From Vibrionaceae bacterium (GTDB lineage Bacteria > Pseudomonadota > Gammaproteobacteria > Enterobacterales > Vibrionaceae): a stretch of 64,000 nucleotides of DNA. The position numbers and the translations under genes were made by a program. This document shows, one piece after another, positions 16,920-26,310 of this stretch. The stretch lies in assembly GCA_018222805.1 (NCBI GenBank), contig JAAEZQ010000017.1:17684-81683 (forward strand), written 5' to 3'. Position 1 is the first letter of the stretch, and each line of letters starts with the position of its first letter. Under the pieces are notes generated by a model, which saw only the letters and a program-made list of their open reading frames with translations, was not told the origin of the DNA and ran no database searches.

Positions 16920-18110
16920 ATGTTTGAAAAAGTAGTAGCCGCTCCGGCTGACCCTATTCTTGGTCTTACAGAAGAATTTAAAAAAGATGCTCGCGCAGAA
17001 AAAATTAACCTTGGCGTAGGTATTTATAAAAATGAACAAGGCGAGACCCCTGTTCTTGCAACAGTTAAGAAAGCTGAAGCAGCACTCATTGAGACTGAAA
17101 AAACCAAATCTTACCTAACAATCGAAGGTACTGCAGAGTACGGTCTGGCAGTACAAAAACTGCTATTTGGTGACGACGCAGAGATCGTTGCAGACAAACG
17201 CGCAAAAACGGCTCAAGCTCCGGGCGGCACAGGCGCACTGCGTGTAGCGGGAGAATTCATTAAACGCCAGCTAGGCGACGTGAAAATCTGGATCAGCAAC
17301 CCAACTTGGGCAAACCACAACGGTGTTTTCACCGCAGCTGGTATCGAAACTGCTCAATACAGCTACTACAACGCAGAAACTAAAGACAAAGACTTCGATG
17401 CAATGCTGAGCGATCTACAATCAGCATCTGAAGGTGACATCGTTCTTCTACACGGCTGCTGCCACAACCCTACTGGTATCGACCCAACTGCAGAAGAGTG
17501 GGAAACTCTGGCTAAACTAGTCGCAGAGAAAAAGCTACTGCCTCTATTCGACTTCGCTTACCAAGGTTTTGCGAAAGGTGTTGAGGAAGATGCCGCTGGT
17601 CTACGTACGTTTGCTAAATACAACAAAGAAATCCTAGTTGCTAGCTCGTTCTCTAAAAACTTCGGTTTGTACAATGAACGTGTAGGTGCATTCACTCTTG
17701 TCGCTGAGTCTGAAGAAGTTGCAACCACAGCGTTTTCTCAAGTAAAAGCGATTATCCGCTCTATCTACTCTAACCCACCAGCTCATGGCAGCGCAGTGGT
17801 TACCCATATTCTGAACGACGCAGACCTTCGTGCAGAGTGGGAAGCAGAAGTAGCAGAAATGCGTGATCGCATCCAAGAGATGCGTGAGTTGTTTGTAACG
17901 ACACTTAAAGAAGAAGGTGTAGATGCAGACTTTAGCTTTATTGAACGTCAAAACGGCATGTTCTCTTTCTCTGGCCTATCTAAAGAGCAAGTAAACCGTC
18001 TTAAAGAAGAATTTGGTATTTACATTGTAGGCTCTGGCCGAATCAGTGTGGCTGGCATGACTAAGTCAAACATGGGCCCACTGTGTAAGGGCATCGCAGC
18101 GGTACTTTAA
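16920..18110 (+). CDS. aspC: Aspartate/aromatic amino acid aminotransferase
   Basis: The ATG at 16920 gives 396 residues, the length of E. coli AspC, and the alignment starts [16 protein letters not shown]; an in-frame ATG at 16911 would add three residues. The enzyme transfers amino groups between aspartate or aromatic amino acids and 2-oxoglutarate with PLP. Visible motifs are [23 protein letters not shown] (PLP-contacting Asp/Tyr), and the Schiff-base lysine in [24 protein letters not shown] near the end holds the substrate-carboxylate arginine. Aspartate and tyrosine specificity (AspC versus TyrB) cannot be separated by eye. It is followed by a strong terminator. Confidence 0.93.
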   Translation: MFEKVVAAPADPILGLTEEFKKDARAEKINLGVGIYKNEQGETPVLATVKKAEAALIETEKTKSYLTIEGTAEYGLAVQKLLFGDDAEIVADKRAKTAQAPGGTGALRVAGEFIKRQLGDVKIWISNPTWANHNGVFTAAGIETAQYSYYNAETKDKDFDAMLSDLQSASEGDIVLLHGCCHNPTGIDPTAEEWETLAKLVAEKKLLPLFDFAYQGFAKGVEEDAAGLRTFAKYNKEILVASSFSKNFGLYNERVGAFTLVAESEEVATTAFSQVKAIIRSIYSNPPAHGSAVVTHILNDADLRAEWEAEVAEMRDRIQEMRELFVTTLKEEGVDADFSFIERQNGMFSFSGLSKEQVNRLKEEFGIYIVGSGRISVAGMTKSNMGPLCKGIAAVL

Positions 18111-18131
18111 TAGACAGCGCGATAAATAAGT

Positions 18132-18158
18132 AAAGGTCAGCACTTGCTGACCTTTTTT
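18132..18158 (+). terminator. Terminator of aspC
   Basis: AAAGGTCAGC pairs with GCTGACCTTT around ACTT and is followed by TTTT. Confidence 0.88.
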
Positions 18159-18187
18159 GTTTTTCTTGATGATCTCTAATACTAAAC

Positions 18188-18829
18188 TTAGTAAACGAAC
18201 TTGAGACTTAAACCCACCTCGTTAATGTAATCGGAACTTGCTCCAGTGTATTCCGTATCTCGGTACTGGTAGTAAAGGCCGGCACCAATCACATCATGCC
18301 ACTGATAGTTGAAGCCAATTTTATATTTATTTTCATCAACGATATCACTGCGATTCGCTTCCAACTCGGCATTAACAATCAGCATTTCACCCACTAGGTA
18401 CTGAGCACCAATGGCGACGGCATGAATAAATTCCGTTTCTGAGACCAGTGTTTTATCCGTATCGTCGTCTGTCGCTTTTGCTTTAATTGCTCCCAATCGA
18501 TAAACACCATAGAGATCAAATTGCTGTGTTATGCCATATCGGTAACCACCACCAAACATTAAACGATCTATTCTCAGCGTATATGTGTCTGGGTGAAAAA
18601 ACTGCGCCGAATAGTCTGCATTAAATAGCCAGTTATCCGTGAAAAAGTAGTTGCCACCCAAATCAATCGTCGTAACGTTAGAATTTTCTAACCATTCCTC
18701 ATTGGTTGTCCCCGCACCAACGTTCAGGTAAATGTGCTCATAACCAAATTTGTCCGCTTGCTCCGCTTCTGAAGCACTGCTTATTGCAGGAAAAGCGCAA
18801 AGCGATACAAGTAATAAACTTCTCAACAT
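18188..18829 (-). CDS. Outer-membrane beta-barrel protein
   Basis: The ATG at 18829, with AAGGA seven bases upstream, gives 213 residues; upstream ATGs would add up to eight. An N-terminal signal peptide (LRSLLLVSLCAFPAISSASEA) is evident. The rest alternates polar and hydrophobic residues in short strands with aromatic girdles (YLNVGAG, NADYSAQFF, MFGGGYRYG, FDLYGVYRLG) and ends in LSLKFVY, the terminal aromatic residue typical of barrels inserted by the BAM machinery. This is an OmpA-like/porin-like small barrel of about eight strands. The specific function is unknown. It is monocistronic, convergent with aspC. Confidence 0.8.
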   Translation of the reverse strand: MLRSLLLVSLCAFPAISSASEAEQADKFGYEHIYLNVGAGTTNEEWLENSNVTTIDLGGNYFFTDNWLFNADYSAQFFHPDTYTLRIDRLMFGGGYRYGITQQFDLYGVYRLGAIKAKATDDDTDKTLVSETEFIHAVAIGAQYLVGEMLIVNAELEANRSDIVDENKYKIGFNYQWHDVIGAGLYYQYRDTEYTGASSDYINEVGLSLKFVY

Positions 18830-19037
18830 TCGATTTCCTTTCATGAGAATCAATAGATGCTTTGTAACCCGATTTCTCTACCCACCCGACATCTTCGATA
18901 TTAGCCGAATGGGCTTACCATTGTCGTGTTACATGTCGGAATCTTTTGATTAATCGCTCAAAACTACGATCGAGTAAGACTCTGTTTTAAAACTAAGTTA
19001 AGATTACTTTATTACTTGAAAATCAAAAGGCAACCTT

Positions 19038-20927
19038 ATGGATGCAGAACTTCTCGAGATTTATAACTTTCTCGCCAAGTACCCCCCTTTTAACGAACTC
19101 CCGGAAGAAGCACTGAGTAAAATCACGGAAAGTGTCGAAATCTCGTACTACCGCGAAGATACTCCGATTGTCCACTTCGGAGACGAAGTTCAAGAGCTCT
19201 TTGTGGTAAGAAGTGGCGTAGTTGAAGTCTACCGACGCAAGGGTGAGCTTTATAGCCGACTCGATGCAGGTGATCTCTTTGGTCAGATGGGTCTGCTGAC
19301 CAATAACAAAGTTCGTTTTCCTGTAAAAGCAATCGATGACGCACTTATTTACTGTATCCCTGGCGACGTTTTCCAGGAAATGTACGATAACTATGACTCA
19401 TTTGCCGACTTTGTAGAGGTGGAAAACAGTGCGCGACTACGCATGGCAATCTCTGAAAATAAAGAAGCCAATGATCTTACGACATCCAAAGTTAAGACAT
19501 TGCTAACGCGAGAAGCTCCGACGATTGAACGCGGGCAGTCCATTCAACAGGCCGCAAAAATAATGGCGCATGATAACGTCTCTTCTCTGCTTATCATTGA
19601 TCCAGATTTTGTACGAGACGAAGACGATCCTCAATCGCCGGTATTAGGTATTGTCACCGACCGAGACTTATGCGCGCGAGTACTGGCCGAAGGTGTATCT
19701 CCAAATGATGATGTTGCGACGGTAATGACCACAGAAGTCATCTCACTCGATCATAACGCTTACATTTATGAAGCCATGCTAAAAATGCTGCGCTACAACG
19801 TGCATCACCTCCCTGTGGTGAAAGATCAACAACCAATCGGTATCATCGAAACAACCGACATTGTCCGTTATGAGTCGCAAAACTCATTGCTGCTTGTAAG
19901 CAGTATCTTCCATCAGCATACCATTGAAGAACTGGCGACCGTTGCCGAAGAAGTAAAAAGCAGTTTTGTACGTTTGGTTAATGAGGACGCAAATTCCCAC
20001 ATGGTGGGAAGTGCGATGTCCGTAATTGGTCGAAGCTTCAAACAACGTTTGTTGGAAATGGCCGAAGAAAAGTTAGGCCCGCCCCCAGTCCCTTACTGTT
20101 TCCTCGCACTCGGCTCAATGGGGCGCGATGAGCAGCTTTTGGTTACCGATCAGGACAACGCCATCATTCTCGACGAGAGCTATCAAGAGGCGAAACATGG
20201 TAAATATTTTGAGGAGCTAGCGCAGTTTGTCAGCGATGGCTTAGATGCCTGTGGCTACAAATATTGTACAGGTGACATCATGGCGACCAACCCAATGTGG
20301 AGGATGACACGTTCACAATGGGAGGAGTGTTTCGCTGACTGGATCGATAATCCAAACCCGAAAGCATTGCTTAACGCATCCATCTTCTTCGATTTAGACG
20401 GCGTGTACGGGCGACTAAAATGGGCAGAGCAGTTAACGAGCTTTATCGTTCGTCGTGCACGTAAAAACAATCGCTTCTTGGCTTGTCTTGCGCGTAACGC
20501 GCTAAACCGAACCCCTCCACTCGGTTTCTTTAAGAGCTTTGTGGTTGAAAAAGATGGGCAGCATAAAAACTCAATCAACCTTAAGCGTCGTGGGACAGCC
20601 CCTCTGGTCGATTTGATCAGGGTGCATGCACTGGCCGTTGGGTCTCGCACACAGAACTCTTTTGAACGACTTGATGACATTATTGATGCAGGTATTTTAC
20701 CGAAAGGGCGTGCGCAAGATTTAAAAGATGCGTTAGAGTTCATCTCCATGGTAAGGATTCGTCACCAAGCGTACGATGTTGAAATGGGTATTGAGCCTGA
20801 TAACAATATTGAACCAGAAAATCTGTCGGACTTTGAACGCCGAAACCTTAAGGATGCTTTCCAAATTCTGAGTAATGGCCAAAACTTCCTTAAGTTTCGC
20901 TATCAAGCAAACAAGAGCTTTAAGTGA
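19038..20927 (+). CDS. cNMP-binding / CBS / DUF294 nucleotidyltransferase-like protein
   Basis: This cytoplasmic 629-residue protein has four parts. A cyclic-nucleotide-binding fold spans about residues 10-130 (RSGVVEVYRRKGELYSRLDAGDLFGQMGLL). A pair of CBS domains follows at about 155-285 (DNVSSLLIID, GIVTDRDLC, VHHLPVV). A DUF294 putative nucleotidyltransferase domain covers about 315-455 (ALGSMGRDEQLLVTDQDNAIIL, with G-S and D-x-D signatures as in GlnD). A DUF294 C-terminal helical domain ends it. The ATG at 19038 has AAGGCAACC upstream. It overlaps or abuts the exonuclease gene next door, a pairing common in gammaproteobacteria. It is thought to signal through nucleotides, but the target is unknown. 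Confidence 0.88.
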   Translation: MDAELLEIYNFLAKYPPFNELPEEALSKITESVEISYYREDTPIVHFGDEVQELFVVRSGVVEVYRRKGELYSRLDAGDLFGQMGLLTNNKVRFPVKAIDDALIYCIPGDVFQEMYDNYDSFADFVEVENSARLRMAISENKEANDLTTSKVKTLLTREAPTIERGQSIQQAAKIMAHDNVSSLLIIDPDFVRDEDDPQSPVLGIVTDRDLCARVLAEGVSPNDDVATVMTTEVISLDHNAYIYEAMLKMLRYNVHHLPVVKDQQPIGIIETTDIVRYESQNSLLLVSSIFHQHTIEELATVAEEVKSSFVRLVNEDANSHMVGSAMSVIGRSFKQRLLEMAEEKLGPPPVPYCFLALGSMGRDEQLLVTDQDNAIILDESYQEAKHGKYFEELAQFVSDGLDACGYKYCTGDIMATNPMWRMTRSQWEECFADWIDNPNPKALLNASIFFDLDGVYGRLKWAEQLTSFIVRRARKNNRFLACLARNALNRTPPLGFFKSFVVEKDGQHKNSINLKRRGTAPLVDLIRVHALAVGSRTQNSFERLDDIIDAGILPKGRAQDLKDALEFISMVRIRHQAYDVEMGIEPDNNIEPENLSDFERRNLKDAFQILSNGQNFLKFRYQANKSFK

Positions 20928-20935
20928 GGCTTAAC

Positions 20936-21655
20936 ATGTTAAAAAAGCTCTTTCAAAAGCCGACTATCCAATGGCACACGAAGTTTAAACAAAAAGTTGA
21001 GGTGGCAACGGATGAAAATCTGATTGCCTTTTACGGCACTGAATTGCCAGCGCCGGATACGCCGATTTCAGAAGTTGAGTTTGTCGCGCTGGATTTAGAA
21101 ACCACTGGCTTAGATCCTGATAAGAACGACATCATTACTATTGGCCTGGTCCCTTTTAACTTAAATCGTATCTTTTTGCGAAATGCGCGCCATTGGAAAG
21201 TAAGGCCAAAACAAAAGCTGGATGAAGACTCTGTCATCATTCACGGCATTACCCATAGTGAGCTCATTGATGCTCCTGATTTAGGGGATATTCTCAATGA
21301 GCTATTACCTTGTTTAAGCGGTAAGATCGTTGTGGTGCATTACCGTCGCATAGAGCGAGAGTTTCTTGATAAAGCACTGCGAGATCGTATCGGTGAAGGC
21401 ATTGAATTCCCAGTGCTGGATACTTTTCAGCTAGAAGAAGACATTCAGAAAAAACGCCCGGGAAGCCTGTGGGAAACGCTAAAAGGTAAAAAGCCCGAGT
21501 CGTTGAGGTTAGCTCAATCACGACGCCGCTATGGTTTACCGGACTATACCCCCCATCATGCTTTGACTGATGCAATAGCAACCGCAGAGCTGCTTCAGGC
21601 ACAAATCGCGCATCATTACGATGATAGTCAACCAATCAGCGAATTCTGGCTTTAG
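20936..21655 (+). CDS. DnaQ-like 3'-5' exonuclease
   Basis: The ATG at 20936 with GAGG upstream gives 239 residues; GTG 20924 would overlap the preceding stop. A DEDDh exonuclease domain is seen: motif I FVALDLETTGLDP, motif II near VVHYRRIEREFLDKAL, motif III HHALTDAIATAEL. Motif II has Glu where most family members have Asp (usual HNxxFD). The first 45 residues are an extra basic segment. It is probably an accessory epsilon-like nuclease rather than the replicative proofreading subunit, which is a separate dnaQ. Eight bases separate it from the DUF294 gene, suggesting co-translation. Confidence 0.87.
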   Translation: MLKKLFQKPTIQWHTKFKQKVEVATDENLIAFYGTELPAPDTPISEVEFVALDLETTGLDPDKNDIITIGLVPFNLNRIFLRNARHWKVRPKQKLDEDSVIIHGITHSELIDAPDLGDILNELLPCLSGKIVVVHYRRIEREFLDKALRDRIGEGIEFPVLDTFQLEEDIQKKRPGSLWETLKGKKPESLRLAQSRRRYGLPDYTPHHALTDAIATAELLQAQIAHHYDDSQPISEFWL

Positions 21656-21674
21656 TCATACATCCAGTAAAACA

Positions 21675-21702
21675 AAAAAGGAGCCAATGGCTCCTTTTTA
21701 AT
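21675..21702. terminator. Bidirectional terminator between exonuclease and chemoreceptor genes
   Basis: AAAAAGGAGCC pairs with GGCTCCTTTTT around an AAT loop, with A and T runs on the outer sides. It serves the two convergent genes. Confidence 0.88.
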
Positions 21703-21728
21703 TTAACACGAACTAGATATTTCGAGAG

Positions 21729-23612
21729 TTACAGCTTAAAGCGTTTGATTTCCTGCTCAAGCTCATGAGATAGCTCAGATAAGTAAGCTGCCTGTTCAGC
21801 TGCTTGATGTGCTTCTGCTGAAAGCTCGTTAGAAACATCACGAATACCTTCGGTATTACGAGTAATTTCTGTCGTTACCGAAGCTTGTTCTTCTGCTGCA
21901 GAAGCGATTTGTGTCGCCATATCACTAATTTGCTCTACCGCGCTGTGGATTTGAGTCAGACTCACCGCAGCTGAGTTCGCATCATCAACGCTGGTATCAG
22001 CCAGACGACGGCTGTCACCCATGATCCCAACTGCTTTTTTCGTCGTGCCCTGAAGCATCTCGATGGTTTCTTGGATCTCTTTTGTTGAAGCATGTGTACG
22101 TTGACTCAGTACACGAACTTCATCAGCAACAACCGCAAAACCACGTCCTTGCTCACCAGCTCGCGCCGCTTCAATAGCCGCATTAAGTGCCAACAAATTC
22201 GTTTGTTCTGCAATATCTTGAATGGTTGATAGAATCGTATTGATGCTATTGCCGTGCGCTTCCAGATCCTGAATAACATTCGTCGCCACCTGCACTTCTT
22301 GTGCAAGATTCTGAATCGAAGTTTGTGTCTGCACTACTTGGCTAGAACCATGAACACAAGCCTGCACTGCTTCTTCCGAGTTATTCGCCGTGCTATCCGC
22401 ATTACCTGCGATCTCCTGAGTCGCTGCCGCCATTTCGTTAACAGCCGTTGCAACCATGTTGATTTCATCTTGTTGATAAGAAATACGCTGACTACGCTCT
22501 TCCGCTTGCTGAGCCGTGGTGCGAGCCTGTTCAGACAGCGATGTAGATACATGGCTTAATTTCGTGACCATGGTATGCATATTGCCGACAAAGCGGTTGA
22601 AGTTTTCTGCAAGTTTACCAACTTCGTCGTCACTACGCGGCTCCAGACGTTGAGTCAAGTCACCTTCACCAGAAGCAATTTCTTCCAGTGCATGAGATAC
22701 ACGATTCAGGTCACGGAATAGGAAGCCCACTAACCAAGATACTGCAACAATTACCGCAATAGTTATCATAACAGCGGTGATCAGCAAATCGCGCAACAAC
22801 ACGGCGTTGCCCGCTTCTTCCGTCGCTCGATCCATCTCAATGGCGAACATCCAATTCGTTCCTGATACTTTATGGAAGAAGTACAGTTTCTCTACCCCAT
22901 TGATCGTCGTACTTTCAATTTTACCTTCGTCAGCAGCGCGTTCGATCGCCTGCCGTGAAAAGTCTTTTGATAAACTGGTGATTGGCTTTAACGTTAAGCT
23001 TTTCTCAGGGTGTGCGAGAAAAGTTCCTTCGTTCATATCAATCAACATAGCGTTGGCATTCTTGCCGGCATCTAAGTTAATCACATCACTGATCAGCTGA
23101 TCGATTAGAACATCAGCGCCTACGACACCAATAAATTGGCCGTTTCTCATCACTGGCTCAGCGATGGTAACTAACAGTGCATTGGTAATCGCATCCTGAT
23201 AAGCCCCAGTGATGATCTGCTCGCCAGCAGCATTAGCGTCTTTGTACCAAGGGCGAGTTCGCGGATCATAATCAGCTCGATTCCGCTCTGGGTGAGAACG
23301 GTGCATGTCGCCTCTTGGCGTACCAAGGAAGATATCATCAAAGCCACCAGCTTTACGTGCTTGCTGTAGGAACGGAACAACGTCTTGTTCGGTCGAGTAG
23401 TCGTTAAACGCAGTAGCAATTTCTTTCCGGATCGTAATCCAGTCAGAAATCCCTTCCGATGCAACGGTACTCAGGCTTTGTGCTCTTGAATAGACACCTG
23501 CAGAAGTCTGATCAAACAATTGACCAGCCGACAACCAAGTCAGTGCTGCTGCCATGACGACAACAGCCGAAAGACTCGCGCCGATAAGTTTTTGTTTTAG
23601 TGAAAGTTTCAT
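21729..23612 (-). CDS. Methyl-accepting chemotaxis protein with amino-acid-type dCache_1 domain
   Basis: This 627-residue chemoreceptor has TM1 at about 10-30, a periplasmic double-Cache domain (about 35-275), TM2 near 280-302, a HAMP domain (about 303-355) and a cytoplasmic signalling region. The conserved hairpin is at [21 protein letters not shown] followed by [12 protein letters not shown]. The Cache domain shows the published amino-acid-binding pattern: Tyr, then Arg at +5, Trp at +7 and Tyr at +8 (YDPRTRPWY), a later Tyr in GAYQDA, and Asp in GADV. Amino acids are therefore likely ligands. There is no C-terminal CheR/CheB-tethering pentapeptide. It is monocistronic. Confidence 0.92.
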   Translation of the reverse strand: MKLSLKQKLIGASLSAVVVMAAALTWLSAGQLFDQTSAGVYSRAQSLSTVASEGISDWITIRKEIATAFNDYSTEQDVVPFLQQARKAGGFDDIFLGTPRGDMHRSHPERNRADYDPRTRPWYKDANAAGEQIITGAYQDAITNALLVTIAEPVMRNGQFIGVVGADVLIDQLISDVINLDAGKNANAMLIDMNEGTFLAHPEKSLTLKPITSLSKDFSRQAIERAADEGKIESTTINGVEKLYFFHKVSGTNWMFAIEMDRATEEAGNAVLLRDLLITAVMITIAVIVAVSWLVGFLFRDLNRVSHALEEIASGEGDLTQRLEPRSDDEVGKLAENFNRFVGNMHTMVTKLSHVSTSLSEQARTTAQQAEERSQRISYQQDEINMVATAVNEMAAATQEIAGNADSTANNSEEAVQACVHGSSQVVQTQTSIQNLAQEVQVATNVIQDLEAHGNSINTILSTIQDIAEQTNLLALNAAIEAARAGEQGRGFAVVADEVRVLSQRTHASTKEIQETIEMLQGTTKKAVGIMGDSRRLADTSVDDANSAAVSLTQIHSAVEQISDMATQIASAAEEQASVTTEITRNTEGIRDVSNELSAEAHQAAEQAAYLSELSHELEQEIKRFKL

Positions 23613-23775
23613 ATTTTTTATTTGATTTGGGAGGACAACCTAGGAAGCGTGAATATTACACTCTTTCTTAGTACTAATCACCAAGTTTCAAACAATCAAA
23701 TACAATGCTAACTTATTGTAAGATATGAGATTTAATAGTGTCATTCTTTTGTCTATCGCCAGAAAAACAGCACAA

Positions 23776-23800
23776 AAAAAGCCAGCTAAGCTGGCTTTTT
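23776..23800 (-). terminator. Terminator of the BCCT transporter gene
   Basis: GCCAGC pairs with GCTGGC around TAA, flanked by A7 and T5 runs; on the minus strand it is followed by a T run just beyond the transporter stop. It may act in both directions. Confidence 0.8.
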
Positions 23801-23821
23801 AAACGTAGTATTTAATTCCGA

Positions 23822-25393
23822 TTATTGACGCTCGGTTCTCATACCCATCAATAAGCTCACACACATTGCAAGCAGGATGATAGTAAATGGCAATGCCGTG
23901 GAAATGGCACCCGCTTGGAGAGCCTGAACAGCTTCCGAACCACCAATCCAAAGTAAGGCAACGGCAATTGCACCTTCCATCAACGCCCAGAAAATACGCT
24001 GTGGCACTGGTGCGTCAACTTTACCACCCGCAGTGATACTGTCGATTACCAATGAGCCTGAATCTGAAGAGGTAATAAAGAATACCAATACCAGAACGAT
24101 AGCAATGAACGACAGGATATTACCAAATGGCAATGAGTCAAACATTTGGAACATGGCCAGCGACACGTCAGTCAGACCATTTGCACCTAGCTCACCCACT
24201 TTGTCAGCAACCTGCTCGATGGCCAGGCCACCGAATACAGACATCCAAACAACTGTAACTGCGGTTGGTACAAGTAGAACTGCTGTAATGAATTCACGTA
24301 CTGTTCGGCCACGGGAAACACGTGCAATGAACATACCTACGAATGGCGACCATGAAATCCACCAAGCCCAGTAGAATACAGTCCAGCCTTGGAACCACGC
24401 TTCATCAGTACGACCAAACGGGTTACTTAGAGGAATGATGTTTTCTACGTATGCCATCAATGTAGTAGGAATTGAGCCCAAGCTTGCCGCCCAGCCAATC
24501 AGGGCAACCAGAATAAGCAGTACGAAAGCGACAATCATGTTGATGTTACTGATGACTTTTACCCCGCCATCAATACCACGAACAACCGATACCACAGCAA
24601 GTAATGTGACCACAGTAATCACGATCACTTGCAGCCCAATACCAGCCTCAATACCAAATACATGATGAATACCACTTGCGGCTTGTTGTGCCCCCAGACC
24701 CAGCGATGTCGCCAGACCAAACAACGTCGCCAGTACCGCTAAAATATCAACAATATGACCAGCCCAGCCCCATGCACGGTCACCCAGTAATGGGTAAAAG
24801 ATCGAGCGCATCGACAGTGGAAGCCCTTTGTTGTAGGCGAAGAAAGCTAAGGAAAGTGCAACAACACCGTAAATTGCCCATGGGTGCAGACCCCAATGGA
24901 ACATAGTCGCACCAAGTGCCAATCTCGCTGCTTCAGGCGTGTTTGCTTCCACACCTAGCGGCGTTTCATACCACCCAGTGAAGTAAGCGACAGGCTCCGC
25001 AACACTCCAGAACATGAGTCCAATACCCATACCCGCAGCAAACAACATTGCAAGCCACGATAGGAGCGAGTAATCAGATACTGCGTCTTTACCGCCTAAA
25101 CGGATTTTGCCTAAAGGAGACACTATCAACGCCAGACAGAAAATAACGAAAATGTTACCTGAAATTATGAATAACCAATCAAATGAACCAATGATTTGCC
25201 ATTTGATTCCATCAAGTACCGTCTTGGCAGTGTGTGCATCTAGAACTAATGCAGCAACAAGAAACACTGCAATTAAACCCGCACTAATCCCAAAAACAGG
25301 GTTGTGTACATCAAAGCCCCATTTTTGAACGTTATCCTGACCTACCGTATAGTCGGTACTATCGATACTGTACTTATCTATACCTTTTGTCAT
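23822..25393 (-). CDS. bccT3: BCCT-family compatible-solute transporter
   Basis: The ATG at 25393 (AGAGGAACG upstream) gives 523 residues; an upstream start at 25435 is unlikely. The protein has about twelve membrane segments. The substrate-binding tryptophan motif region of betaine/carnitine/choline transporters is seen at WTVFYWAWWISWSPFVGMFIARVSRGRTVREF. Such carriers import glycine betaine, choline, proline or ectoine with sodium or protons under osmotic stress. It is divergent from a cosR-like gene. In V. parahaemolyticus the gene next to cosR is called bccT3, and in V. cholerae opuD; the name is assigned from that context and memory. A 382-base regulatory gap separates the pair. Confidence 0.88.
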   Translation of the reverse strand: MTKGIDKYSIDSTDYTVGQDNVQKWGFDVHNPVFGISAGLIAVFLVAALVLDAHTAKTVLDGIKWQIIGSFDWLFIISGNIFVIFCLALIVSPLGKIRLGGKDAVSDYSLLSWLAMLFAAGMGIGLMFWSVAEPVAYFTGWYETPLGVEANTPEAARLALGATMFHWGLHPWAIYGVVALSLAFFAYNKGLPLSMRSIFYPLLGDRAWGWAGHIVDILAVLATLFGLATSLGLGAQQAASGIHHVFGIEAGIGLQVIVITVVTLLAVVSVVRGIDGGVKVISNINMIVAFVLLILVALIGWAASLGSIPTTLMAYVENIIPLSNPFGRTDEAWFQGWTVFYWAWWISWSPFVGMFIARVSRGRTVREFITAVLLVPTAVTVVWMSVFGGLAIEQVADKVGELGANGLTDVSLAMFQMFDSLPFGNILSFIAIVLVLVFFITSSDSGSLVIDSITAGGKVDAPVPQRIFWALMEGAIAVALLWIGGSEAVQALQAGAISTALPFTIILLAMCVSLLMGMRTERQ

Positions 25394-25775
25394 CGTTCCT
25401 CTCTTTATTCTTGTAATCTTTACGTACCAAACCAAAATAGTTCGAACACGATACGTTTTACATTCCGTAAAGGTTTAAGATCCTAACATTTGAGGTATTT
25501 TTGTCTAGATTTTCCATGAAAAATCCCAGTTTATTACAGTTTCATCAGAAATCCCTTACTAAAAACATGCAACATGCTGCATCAATAATTAGACCACAAA
25601 CAATTATTGCTATAATAATTTTAGGTCTTACTGATTCTCTTGCACCAAGGTATAAACGGAAATTTGAACAACCAAACAAATGTAGAAAGAGTATCAAGGG
25701 ATTTTTTTTACGCAGCTCTTTAAATAACAAAGCATTTGAGTTAGTGTCGCCTCGTTAAATGTTCCTACAGACTGG
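25394..25775. promoter_or_regulatory. Divergent control region of the BCCT transporter and cosR
   Basis: This 382-base, A+T-rich gap must hold both promoters. A short inverted pair, TTAGACC at about 25588 and GGTCTTA at about 25624, encloses a very A+T-rich stretch. CosR of other vibrios binds its neighbouring transporter's promoter, so sites are expected here, but I know no consensus to place them. A long frame at 25501-25758 lacks coding signs. Confidence 0.4.
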
Positions 25776-26273
25776 ATGAATAAATTGGAAAAGTACGAAG
25801 AAGTATTGGTCTCGATTCGTCAGATCATCCGCGCTATTGATTTACACTCAAAAAAACTGAGTAAAGAGTCTGGCCTGACCGCCCCTCAGGTAATTTTAAT
25901 GCGTGCTATCTACGAGTTAGATAACGTCACTATCAAGCAATTGTCTAGCCATACCAATATGAGTCAAGCAACTGCCACAACTATTCTCGATCGATTAGAG
26001 CGTAACCAACTGGTGGAGCGCCGTCGTAGTGTTGAGGATAAGCGTAAAGTGCACGCAGTGCTGACAGATAAAGGGCAAGAAACATTAAAACAAGCACCAA
26101 CGCCGCTGCAAGAGCACTTCATTAATCGATTCCAGAAACTGGAAGAGTGGGAACAAACCCTGTTATTGTCATCCGTTCAACGTATTTCCACTATGATGAA
26201 TGCTGAAGACATTGACGTTGCGCCAATGCTTGAGATTGGCAGCATTACTGGTACCGTCCCTAAAACAGAGTAA
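25776..26273 (+). CDS. cosR: MarR-family osmotic regulator, CosR-like
   Basis: The 165-residue protein has a MarR winged-helix domain at about residues 30-125, with recognition helix MSQATATTILDRLERNQLVERR and wing SVEDKRKVHAVLTDKG. The N terminus (LEKYEEVLVSIRQIIRAIDLHSKKLSKES, given here as a composition-rich helix) fits the CosR group of vibrios. CosR represses compatible-solute synthesis and uptake genes (ectABC, bet, BCCT) at low salinity. Adjacency to a divergent BCCT carrier gives independent support. The stop is followed by a stem-loop shared with the convergent response regulator gene. Confidence 0.88.
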   Translation: MNKLEKYEEVLVSIRQIIRAIDLHSKKLSKESGLTAPQVILMRAIYELDNVTIKQLSSHTNMSQATATTILDRLERNQLVERRRSVEDKRKVHAVLTDKGQETLKQAPTPLQEHFINRFQKLEEWEQTLLLSSVQRISTMMNAEDIDVAPMLEIGSITGTVPKTE

Positions 26274-26284
26274 CCCTCTCTAAA

Positions 26285-26307
26285 AGTGCTCGCTTGAAGC
26301 GAGCACT
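26285..26307. terminator. Stem-loop between cosR and the convergent response regulator
   Basis: AGTGCTCGC pairs with GCGAGCACT around TTGAA. No good T tract is present on either side, so termination strength is uncertain. Confidence 0.5.
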
Positions 26308-26310
26308 GAT

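Noticed and set aside
22254..23464. Several frames antisense or shifted to the chemoreceptor gene
   Set aside because: They follow from the repetitive codon use of the receptor and have no independent start signals.
25501..25758. 85-codon frame between the BCCT transporter and cosR
   Set aside because: The region is A+T rich, lacks a ribosome binding site, and is expected to be the divergent control region.
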